Positions 8,611 to 15,212 of a DNA stretch of 24,939 nt are shown in pieces. The stretch spans positions 27,501 through 52,439 of the forward strand of contig CAUYUJ010020154.1 in NCBI GenBank assembly GCA_963575745.1, read 5' to 3'. Numbering within the stretch: position 1 is the first letter of the stretch; the number at the start of each line of letters is the position of its first letter. This DNA comes from Prorocentrum cordatum. Lineage: Eukaryota; Sar; Dinophyceae; Prorocentrales; Prorocentraceae. The translations under genes and the position numbers were made by a program. The notes under the pieces were generated by a model. That model saw only the letters and a list, made by a program, of their open reading frames with translations. It had not been told where the DNA came from and ran no database searches.

Positions 8611-8780
8611 AGGGGCCCACGAGCACACACAGAGGAATACACACACACAGACAACAGAATGTTCCCCTTATGTTCCCATGTATTTTTTTGGTTTTTGTCT
8701 TCCCCCCCCACTTCCCATGTTTTCCCATCTTTACTGGGGACTCGAGGATTAATTGTGTCTGTGTGTCTCCCCCTCCTGGT
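8611..8780. mobile_element. MITE-like family 'A', copy A2
   Basis: Same ordered words as A1: aggggcccacgagcacac, gaatacacacacacagac, tttttgtcttcccccccca, cttcccatgttttcccatc, then gaggattaattgtgtctgtg and ccccctcctgg. Unlike A1 it is not interrupted by a B element, so it shows the empty-site structure. Confidence 0.75.
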
Positions 8781-8849
8781 ATACCTCGGTCCGACCGCAC
8801 TTCTTCGCTGGACCCGAAGCCGGAGTCGGGCCCGTCGTCGTGACACACC

Positions 8850-8850
<1 letters not shown>
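8780..8850. repeat. Dispersed ~70-bp repeat 'C', copy 1
   Basis: Contains tatacctcggtccgaccgca, cttcttcgctggaccc and ggagtcgggcccgtcgtcgt, and recurs at 10371-10441 with about eight differences. In both places a (CA)n tract follows within a few bases, so the microsatellite may have grown from the repeat's end. Confidence 0.75.

Positions 8851-8887
<37 letters not shown>
8851..8887. repeat. (CA)n microsatellite
   Basis: About 18 CA units directly after repeat C copy 1. Confidence 0.95.
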
Positions 8888-8888
<1 letters not shown>

Positions 8889-8917
8889 GCGTCTTCGGGT
8901 GTCCTCGCTGGTGGGGG

Positions 8918-8968
8918 GATCGACGATGAATTTGTGCCTCTGTGAGTTTCGTTTCCCCTCCGGAAGGA
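8918..8968. mobile_element. MITE-like family 'A', right-end fragment
   Basis: gatcgacgatgaatttgtgc then ctctgtgagtttcgtttcccctcc matches only the right end of family A (compare 3103-3150). No left part is next to it, so this is a truncated copy. Confidence 0.6.
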
Positions 8969-9010
8969 GGCCCGCCCGGGAGCGCCTCCGGGGGGCGGGG
9001 GCGCACCCCT

Positions 9011-9174
9011 GACTACTTACCAGACCACCCCAACCCAACCCGAAGACCCGAATTTCGGGTTGGGGGGGGTACGGGCTCCATATGTGTTTTTTCGATGTTC
9101 CCCGGCCCCCCCCCACTGGAAATGGAGGGCAAATTGAGGCCTTCGGGTTGGGTTGGGCTGGTTTGGTGGGTGGT
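9011..9174. mobile_element. MITE-like foldback family 'B', copy B2 (164 bp)
   Basis: Begins GACTACTTACCAGACCACCC and ends with the inverse (ggttgggctggtttggtggg, tggt). The inside matches B1, including catatgtgttttttcgatgt and ccactggaaat. Flanks gcacccct (9003-9010) and gaacccct (9175-9182) agree at 7 of 8 bases, a good 8-bp target duplication. Same length as B1. Confidence 0.85.
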
Positions 9175-9302
9175 GAACCCCTCTGGGCGGCGCCGAGGGG
9201 GAGGCGCTGCGGCGGGGCGCAGGGCCCTCTGCGGGGGCGGAGGGGGGGGCGGGGGAGGGCCCAAGCCCGGCGGCCGCGGGGCTCGGGCGAGGAGAGCTAT
9301 GC
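9175..9302. other. GC-rich spacer
   Basis: Very G-rich on the plus strand (gggggcggaggggggggcgg and similar), a candidate for G-quadruplex formation. No gene seen. The last bases (9295-9302) form the target duplication of the next element. Confidence 0.5.
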
Positions 9303-9495
9303 TCATGTCGGGCGCGTCCCCCTACAGGGGGATTGTCGACGAAAAATTGAAAATACCCCAACAAGAATCCAAAAATAGTCCACAAATAATCTGGGGGCTA
9401 TTTTTTGAATAGTTGTTGGCCATTTGGGGGGCATTTGGGGGGCATGTTTTATTTTTCGTCGAAGATCCCCCTGTAGGGGGACAGGCCCGACCTAA
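9303..9495. mobile_element. Small foldback element G1 (193 bp) with composite-type ends
   Basis: The left end TCATGTCGGGCGCGTCCCCC then tacagggggattgtcgacga is inverted on the right (tcgtcgaagatccccctgta, gggggacaggcccgacctaa). The arms extend nearly to the centre through aaaatagtcc/ggctatttt. Flanks agctatgc (9295-9302) and aactatgc (9496-9503) match at 7 of 8. The ends equal those of the 4.2-kb composite, so this is a short member of that family. No coding. Confidence 0.85.
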
Positions 9496-9501
9496 AACTA
9501 T

Positions 9502-9632
9502 GCATATGCACCGATCCTGACAACGTCCATCCTGGACCCAGGATCGGTGCATATACCTCCCTGGCCAAGGCAAGAGGGCGTACGCACCGATCCTGGGCTC
9601 AGGGTGGGCATGGCCAGAATCGGTGTATGTGC
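9502..9632. repeat. Two adjacent, related ~50-bp hairpins
   Basis: Hairpin 1: gcatatgcaccgatcctg (9502-9519) pairs with caggatcggtgcatatac (about 9538-9556). Hairpin 2: gtacgcaccgatcctgggc (9580-9598) pairs imperfectly with ggccagaatcggtgtatgtg (about 9612-9631). The arms of the two are similar, so one is a diverged duplicate of the other. They begin inside the right target duplication of G1. Confidence 0.75.
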
Positions 9633-9650
9633 ACAGTTCTCTCTCCTCCA

Positions 9651-9818
9651 GAGGGGCCCGAGGACACACAGATACGTACACGCAAATAACAGGATCCCCC
9701 ACATTTTCCCATACGCGCTGGCTTCTCGCCTTCCCCCCCCACTTCCCATATTCTCCCATCTTTCCCTGGGAGCCGAAGATGACTTGTGCCTGTGTGTTGC
9801 CTCCCCTCCTGGGTGGAG
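9651..9818. mobile_element. MITE-like family 'A', copy A3
   Basis: Contains gaggggcccgaggacacaca, gatacgtacacgcaaat, cgccttcccccccacttccc, atattctcccatctttccc and cccctcctggg in the family order. More diverged than A1 and A2 in the centre. Confidence 0.7.
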
Positions 9819-9957
9819 CCGAGGCAGGCCGAGCGGCATTCCGCTGCGGCGGTGCCCACTCGCGCACGGCCCGGCCGAGGACAGGCGAGCGCCCCACAGG
9901 AGCAATGAGCCGCTCCGCCAGCCGAGGGCACCCTCCCCGGGATGCACAGGAGACTTC
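9819..9957. other. Short unassigned spacer
   Basis: GC-rich, with no repeat or gene that I can recognise. Confidence 0.4.
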
Positions 9958-9965
9958 AACTAGTA

Positions 9966-10128
9966 TTAGGTCGGGCCTGTCCCCCTACAGGGGGATGCTG
10001 GACGACAAACCAAAAATACCCCCAAAGTGCCCAAAAGATGCCCAGAAATACCCCAAAACATAGTCCCCAGACTATTTTTGTTGACTATGTTTGAGCATTC
10101 CCCCTGTAGAGGGACAGGCCCGACTCAA
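9966..10128. mobile_element. Small foldback element G2 (163 bp) with perfect 8-bp duplication
   Basis: Starts TTAGGTCGGGCCTGTCCCCC (hairpin with acaggggga) and ends with the inverse ccctgtagagggacaggccc, gactcaa. A central palindrome acatagtccccagactattt/gactatgt lies near 10059-10090. AACTAGTA occurs immediately before (9958-9965) and immediately after (10129-10136): a perfect 8-bp duplication that fixes the ends of this family. Shares termini with G1 and the composite element. Confidence 0.9.
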
Positions 10129-10136
10129 AACTAGTA

Positions 10137-10370
10137 CGAAGAACACTGGGGCACCCTCCCCCAACCAGCCTCGATCTTACAGTCAAAAACCCTAACAAGG
10201 ACGCGCGGTGAGGACGCAAGACCCTTGGAAGCCGAAGTTGGGATTTTTGGAGCGGCGGACGACAAAAACCAAGACGAAAGAGGCCAAGGACGAGCCGCAA
10301 GAGCAAGGAAGAGCAAGGACGCAAGGGTACCCTGAGCAAAGTCGCGCGTCCTTATCAGGGTGTTTGACTG
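10137..10370. other. Unassigned spacer
   Basis: About 230 bp of unique-looking sequence, purine-rich on the plus strand (gacgaaagaggccaaggacg and similar). No conserved coding motif or inverted repeat seen. Confidence 0.4.
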
Positions 10371-10441
10371 TATACCTCGGTCCGACCGCACTTCCTCGCT
10401 GGACCTAAAACTGGAGTCGGGCCCGTCGTCGTGGCACACCC
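10371..10441. repeat. Dispersed ~70-bp repeat 'C', copy 2
   Basis: Matches 8780-8850 (tatacctcggtccgaccgca, gtcgggcccgtcgtcgtgg) and, like it, is followed at once by CA repeats (10450-10470). Confidence 0.75.
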
Positions 10442-10449
10442 GCATGTCT

Positions 10450-10470
10450 CACACACACACACACACACAC
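10450..10470. repeat. (CA)n microsatellite
   Basis: About ten CA units after repeat C copy 2. Confidence 0.95.
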
Positions 10471-10803
10471 CGTCTGTTTGGATATCTTCTCTGACGGGCC
10501 AAGGAATCGCACCACCGGTGATAGCTGTGGGTGCAACAAGTCACGAAAGCCGTGTCCTTGTGAAGCGCGTGACAAGGCGATGCTCTCAGATGGACGCAGA
10601 CACGCAACACACACACACACACACACACACAAACACCCACACACACCAGCACAACCACATCAGAATCAACAACATAGCCGCCACCAAATCCATAATCAAC
10701 ATAGACATCACCACCGCCTCCTCCTCCTCCGCCTATTCCTGCGCCGTCAAACACTACCATCTCCATCAGCATCGCATCGCCGTCATTCGCTCACTCTGTC
10801 CTC
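10471..10803. other. Unassigned spacer with a CA tract
   Basis: Includes a (CA)n run at about 10608-10650 with CAA/CCA interruptions. A short plus-strand frame (about 10478-10600) reads a Cys-rich stretch (SCGCNKSRKPCPCEA), but it is too short to call a domain. No gene supported. Confidence 0.4.
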
Positions 10804-10809
10804 ATGCCT

Positions 10810-11022
10810 CTAAATATGAAAGGGCCCGACCCTAAACATCTGCTTGGCCACGCTGGTATCGTCCATCTCCAGCGCGACGATGAACTCTTCGTACTCGATG
10901 GCGCCACTCTGGTCGGTATCGATCTCCTGGAATCTCCTCTGGGCGAAGAGCTGATCACATGTGTGGGTGGTGGATTCCTCCTTCACGAGAACCGCGCCCT
11001 CCCTTTCTCTGTTAGGTAACAC
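10810..11022 (-). CDS. Orphan EF-hand calcium-binding exon (partial)
   Basis: The minus-strand frame contains RRFQEIDTDQSGAIEYEEFI, a complete EF-hand loop: Asp at loop positions 1 and 3, Ser at 5, Gly at 6, Ile at 8 and Glu at 12, followed by Phe and a helix (VALEMDDTSVAKQMF). EF-hands bind calcium in calmodulin-like proteins, protein kinases and ion channels; which of these cannot be told from one motif. An AG precedes the coding stretch (acatgtgatcag, about 10964) and a possible donor AG/GT follows MF near 10832, so the real exon may be about 10833-10963. I see no second EF-hand or neighbouring exon nearby, so this is either one exon of an interrupted host gene or a captured fragment. The frame ends outside the exon are probably intronic. 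Confidence 0.5.
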   Translation of the reverse strand: MLPNREREGAVLVKEESTTHTCDQLFAQRRFQEIDTDQSGAIEYEEFIVALEMDDTSVAKQMFRVGPFHI

Positions 11023-12599
11023 GCAACGACGTTTAATGTCAGGCGTGTATACACGTGCATGCGGTAACTTGATTGGGGGAGGAACCCGAAATTGCAGCCG
11101 GCAGCGCGCACGTCACCACCCAAGAAACACCTGCATATCACGGAATGTCAACAAACCGCTGATGGCCCCGACCCCTACCACAAACGGCGATAAACCGTTG
11201 ATCTCCGCTTTCGTGTTTTCGTCAGGGTCGCAAAATTCCTGTCAACCCCGATGGAGTTTCTAAATTGAAAGCTCGATCGAGCTGAATGAACCGAGTTGGG
11301 TTACGGGACGCAGTGCTGTGGCAAAAACACTGCGAAGTGTATCTCACCCAGGTTCATACCGCCCAGGACGCCTTACCCATTGGGGTCTCCCCCGCGCCAG
11401 CGTCGTGTTGGGGTCTGACGGTCCGACCCCGTGGCTGGCAGGCGACGAGGAACGGGGGAGGCGATGCTCGACCGAGAGAAGGGGGATTTTTTTAGATTGC
11501 GCATCTGATTCGCCTGGTGACGGTCAGAGAAAGAGCGGCGCTGCGGCTAGCAGACTTAAAAGGCTGCGCGGGCACCAAGTGAACAAGCACAGTACAGTAC
11601 CTCCATCCCACCACCCATGAAATGCACAAACCCACCCAGTCCCATAGTATTAACTGCGCCAGCGACTGGATGCGAGGCAGCAATGTGGCACTGGCAAGGC
11701 GCGGCCACTGTCGACTGGAGGCATTTGGCATGGACAGCTCCTGCGTCCGTACTAAAACTCGAATCTCGCACCAAGGCAAGGTGTATCTCAGCACACAGTT
11801 CGGGCTTAACGCCGAGTGCAAGTCCCACCTCCAAAACATCCTTAAACAACCCACCAACCTCCACTAGTCATTAAACGCCAGCTTGGCTGATTTTCAACCG
11901 TGGTCAGGAGAGAGCGTACGGAACAACAGAGGGGCGGTCCTGCCACGGTGTTCCCAACTTTCCCTGTCCGCCAGGGCTCGATTCTCTCTGATCACAGCAT
12001 TGGAAAGGGAGGGCAAGATGGGGAGAGAGGGCGGCTGCGTCTGACTCGCTGCAGTCTCATTCGATCCGTCCGACTAGGTCTCGTCTACCAACGGACCTAG
12101 TTGCGCCACTGCCAACTGTCTGAGCTGAAGAGACTGCACTCTCATCCCTCCCGACGACTCCAAACCTTGTCTGCAAGGCAACAGCAAGAAAGGCTGGCGG
12201 CAGGCGAGGGCTGCGGCGCGCAGCCGCATGAGCACCTGGCTGGCGGCCGCGCGGACTGACGGACACACGGGGGTTCGGTGCCACACGCAACGGGTGTGTG
12301 GTTAGCGACGGTCTACGCTCACCGAGCCCCCTGCCGCTGCCCCCCACGGGCCAAGGCTTGAAGCTTGACATTCGGTCGGTGACAGAAGCACGGGGGGCGC
12401 ACCTCTGTCCAGGTTGACGAGGAGAGAGAGGCGGCGTCAAGAAACAAACGGAGGGGCGAGGCGAGGAGTCGCTCGCTGCTACACTGCCGCGCCGCTCGCT
12501 CGCGCCGGGCGGCGGGGGCGGCGGGGCGGGCGTGCGGCGGCGGGGCGGCGGGGCACGCGCGCGCGCCCTGCTCTCTGCTCTCCCCCACGTCCGCTGCAG
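11023..12599. other. Long stretch without a recognised gene
   Basis: About 1.6 kb with medium-length frames on both strands but no motif that I can place. 11500-11870 is open on both strands without clear codon bias. 11886-11907 (gattttcaaccgtggtcag) nearly matches, in inverse orientation, the LINE sequence encoding ADFQPWS at about 19262-19283, so a small inverted LINE scrap is possible. 12460-12590 is extremely GC-rich (cggcggggcggcgggg and similar) and is low-complexity. Confidence 0.4.
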
Positions 12600-12830
12600 C
12601 CCTCTAAACCTCATCCTCCACTCCTCCAGGGCGGCACGAGCCACAGCTGCGGCCTCGCCAGCAACTCCAGTCTGCCTGGCTCTCAGGACACTATACCGAA
12701 GCCTGTCACATCTCACGCCAAAGCCGAGCGGTTGACCAACTAACCCATGGGCATACTCCTCTTCCAGAGGGCGCATCTGGTCCTGGGTCTTAGGAGCCTG
12801 GAGGCGTTTGCCAATGGCGGCGGCCATCTG
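12600..12830 (-). pseudogene. Diverged fragment of LINE ORF1 (coiled-coil region)
   Basis: The minus strand encodes SQMAAAIGKRLQAPKTQDQM, RPLEEEYAHG, GVRCDRLRYSVLRARQ and AAAVARAALEEW, parallel to QMAAATGKRLQAAKD..QM, RPQEEEYA, GVRCDKQRSYVQRAQQ and AAAAARAALED in the ORF1 at 21090-21330. The DNA also aligns (cctggaggcgtttgcc, ggcggcggccatctgg, gtcacatctcacgcca). A 12-bp deletion and other small indels separate the two. It is cut off from any start or second ORF, so it is a relic, in the same orientation as the main LINE. Confidence 0.8.
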
Positions 12831-12839
12831 GGAGCACGG

Positions 12840-12912
12840 GCGAAATAGATAGGGATCAACACGTACACACAGGCACGAGGGGAACTGCAAGCTCGAACGA
12901 GCAGCCCACACA
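12840..12912 (-). pseudogene. Diverged fragment of LINE ORF2, RNase H N-terminal part
   Basis: atagatagggatcaac, cacacaggcacgagg and aactgcaagctc resemble about 19607-19690 (atagatcaggatcaatccc, acacaggtaac, gaggcagcaactgta). In the matching frame the minus strand reads W-A-A..SCLCVRVDPYLF against WAWCVFTVAASGRYVCEGYLCGIDPDL. Similarity is modest. It lies between the other two relics, and its order relative to them is unlike that in the full LINE. Confidence 0.55.
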
Positions 12913-12916
12913 CGAT

Positions 12917-13100
12917 ATGGTCGGCAACAGGCCCAAAGAGGCAAGCCGTGCAATGGTAACTGCAAGCTCATTTAACGGGAGGGGAAGTATCCCACGGAAA
13001 CCTCCAGCAAGGGGAAACTGGCAAAACCAACGTCAGCTTGCAAGAACCATAGCATCATCCACAGGCTGTCTAGGTAGCGCTGCTACGACAAGTACTGGCA
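12917..13100 (-). pseudogene. Diverged fragment of LINE ORF2, RNase H C-terminal part, internally deleted
   Basis: gaggcaagccgtgcaatggt and ctgcaagctcatttaacggg match 19310-19352 almost exactly; then actggcaaaaccaacgtcag and cttgcaagaaccatagcatc match about 19512-19556. About 130 bp between these blocks is missing here. The deletion removes the part encoding the TDNQLV aspartate motif, so it cannot be active. Confidence 0.8.
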
Positions 13101-13221
13101 ACGGGATGGTGGAGTAGGGGCAATCGGGCATGGGACAGCGAGGTGCACTGACAAAATCACCAACCATCCACCTCCTCATCATCAACCTAAACCCATCCCA
13201 ATCGGTATGCATCGAGCGACG
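13101..13221 (-). other. LINE 3' flank, probably 3' untranslated region
   Basis: About 120 bp between the ORF2 stop (13222-13224) and the RNase H relic. Read on the minus strand it is G/T-rich (ggtttaggttgatgatgagg, aggtggatggttggtga). I see no poly-A or short-repeat tail and cannot place the exact 3' end of the element. Confidence 0.4.
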
Positions 13222-15212
13222 TTAGACCTGGGGCATGTCCAAAATACCCGTACCGAATCCAGGCTGGAATGTCCAGGGAGCGATGCGTTGAGCGAGCCGT
13301 TGACGGCGTCGCTCTCGAGCCTGTGCTCGGTTAGCCGCAATACGTGCACGCAACGCATCAGTCAACTCTACGGGCTGAGGGGGGAGCGGAGGGGGAAGAG
13401 AGGACGCGGTAGGCTCATGCAGTGGCTCGGAGTCCCCTGGCTGAGGGGGTATGGTGCCATCGAGGAATGCCAAAGCGTCTGCGTATTCCTGCTCTTCCGA
13501 GGCCTCGATGGGCCCTGGGGGGCGGGCCTCAGCCTCGGGATCAAAAACAACTCCAGGCATGGGCTGAGTGGACGACTGCGGCTCAGGTGGCAGGAACCGA
13601 TGTCGCTCGGGATCCGCTCGAGTCCGACTAGCACGCGTCGACACAAAATCTGGGGCCCAGGACTCGTCCGTACCGACGTACGGGTCCCATGAAACGTAAA
13701 AAGCTGCAAGCGACCCACGGAGCTCCTCCTCCTCCTCCCTCATGTCCTCTGGCCAATCATGCTCTGCACACGTCACGCGCATATGATTGACTGCGTCCAT
13801 TATGCTGTATGCGAGAACTTGACATAGGGCCGGAGGGTAGGTTTTCTTTTTGGCCGTACGCCACTCGTCACGTCGCCTGTCGAACCCCATGAGTACCTCG
13901 TGAGCCCCACGTCCGTGAGAACAACGTCCACGCCCAGGTGTCTCGCACAAGCGTCCGTGCATTGTGCCCATGCGCAGTGCAAGTATCCTTGTAGGTGCAC
14001 GTGCAACCTGACCGTGCTCGCACTGATCAAAGTCGGTCACCGACGCTGCTGGGGATGCCATAACAGCCCGCAGGGGCGGGCAATAGAATGAACTGACCGA
14101 GTCGGGTCGCCAGCGCGCAGGCATAGGATGTTCCATCCAGCATGAGGTACCGACGGTGAGATGCACGGCGAACAGTTCGATCATCGCCCCTAATAGTTCA
14201 TTACCAACACGTAACTGCTCCATTTGTCGGGGAGTGACGGCCAGCAAACCCCAGAAATCGGCATGGGACCGTAGGGGGGGAGGGCCTGCATCAGGGGACC
14301 AACGGATAGCTGACCACGTCTCACAGGGTGGCCCGCCGCCTGACAAGACAACTCGCCTGGCTCGTATATGCTCCTTCCATACCTCCAGCGTTTCGCGTCG
14401 CATCATGTTACCTAGTACTGGGTCGATCGCTATATCGATAGATAAAACCGAAATGGTGAAGTCGGTATGATACTCGGTCCATTCGAGGCAGGCCTGGATG
14501 TCACCAGGCCGTCGTCGGCCACAGTACAGGTTAAGCACGAAATATTCCGACCGTCGGATAGCAATGGGCAAATCCTGAGCAGCAATGTCGGTAAACTGCT
14601 CGGTCAAGAACATTCGTGTCGGGTAGCGCTCGTGGTAGACCGGTGGTGGTTGGCCTGGCTCAGGGGCATCTCCTTCGGCCACAGCGGGCCGTGGTGGTGG
14701 CAGGAGTGCGGCACAAGCCTCTGGAGTGAGATACGGGTCACTTTCCAAAAGGGCTCGGCGGGCATCTTCCTGAGACACCAACGCGGCAAGGTCGAACGCA
14801 ATCTCGGTGATGGGGCCCGGCGTCCGAACTGTGGGTACGACAACGTGGCGACGAGGGATATGTACGTTGGTGGTATGTCCACGTGGTAGTATCGGTTGGG
14901 CAGGTAGCTGTAGGTGGTAGGCTGGATTGTCCATAGTCAGCACTGCAGCCAGCAAGCAGCGAGGCGAATCGATCGACAGATGATCCACTAGATGTGGCCG
15001 TGCATTGTACCTGAGCAGACATGTTTGACATACCCCTGACGGGTTGGCATAGCCACGTGCAAGTGTAGTTAGTTGCCTATGTACACGAGCCACGTGTGTG
15101 CGTAGCGCCCGATGCCGTGCAAAAGACTGCCCACACCAAGGGCAGTCCATACTCTGTGCTGGGGTAGGCGGCGGCTGCTGTATAATACATCCACGTTCAT
15201 CGGTGTATACCC
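13222..15212 (-). pseudogene. ORF2, third segment: zinc fingers, methyltransferase-like domain, C-terminus
   Basis: This is the ORF2 frame after the shift at 15213-15220, ending at TAA 13222-13224. First comes a classical C2H2 finger, CPWCGQSFARHRALRTHVAR then VH (C-x2-C-x12-H-x4-H, 15079-15144), then CQTC..H..C (C2HC, about 14955-15030). A methyltransferase-like domain follows (13789-14544). The last ~190 residues are acidic (MREEEEEL), then Pro-rich, then basic (QARERRRQRLAQR). Paired C-terminal fingers after RT are common in LINEs and are thought to bind the element RNA or target DNA. The frame also runs open upstream of 15213 for about 150 codons, but that part overlaps the better-supported RT frame and lacks motifs. 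Confidence 0.8.
13789..14544 (-). other. Cytosine-C5-methyltransferase-like domain within ORF2
   Basis: The order of motifs resembles C5-DNA methyltransferases. YFVLNLYCGRRRPGD stands where motif I (a glycine-rich cofactor loop) is expected. ISVLSIDIAID follows as a second strand. GGGPPCETWSAIRW looks like motif IV with the catalytic Cys in PPC (codon 14323-14325). CWMEHP stands in place of the ENV motif VI. TYPPALCQVLAYSIMDAV near the end recalls motif X. The match to motif VI is weak (EHP, not ENV) and I see no clear target-recognition domain, so activity is uncertain; an alternative is a retired or re-purposed Rossmann domain. Capture of DNA methyltransferases by dinoflagellate retrotransposons has been reported, as I recall from a 2018 study that I could not check here. 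Confidence 0.6.

Noticed and set aside
4222-10128. Repeated palindromes with spacers resembling a CRISPR array
   Set aside because: The palindromes are paired inverted ends of foldback elements at irregular spacing, not regularly spaced direct repeats, and the genome looks eukaryotic.
10478-10600. Cys-rich peptide (SCGCNKSRKPCPCEA) resembling a CXC-type domain
   Set aside because: Too short, with wrong spacing for the known CXC repeat, and it runs into a CA microsatellite.
12057-12971. 304-codon minus-strand frame taken as a host gene
   Set aside because: Its only recognisable part (12600-12830) is a diverged LINE ORF1 fragment; the rest is GC-rich Arg/Ala composition.
13368-14030. Plus-strand and alternative minus-strand frames across ORF2
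   Set aside because: Shadows of the ORF2 frame, which has the domains; no motifs of their own.
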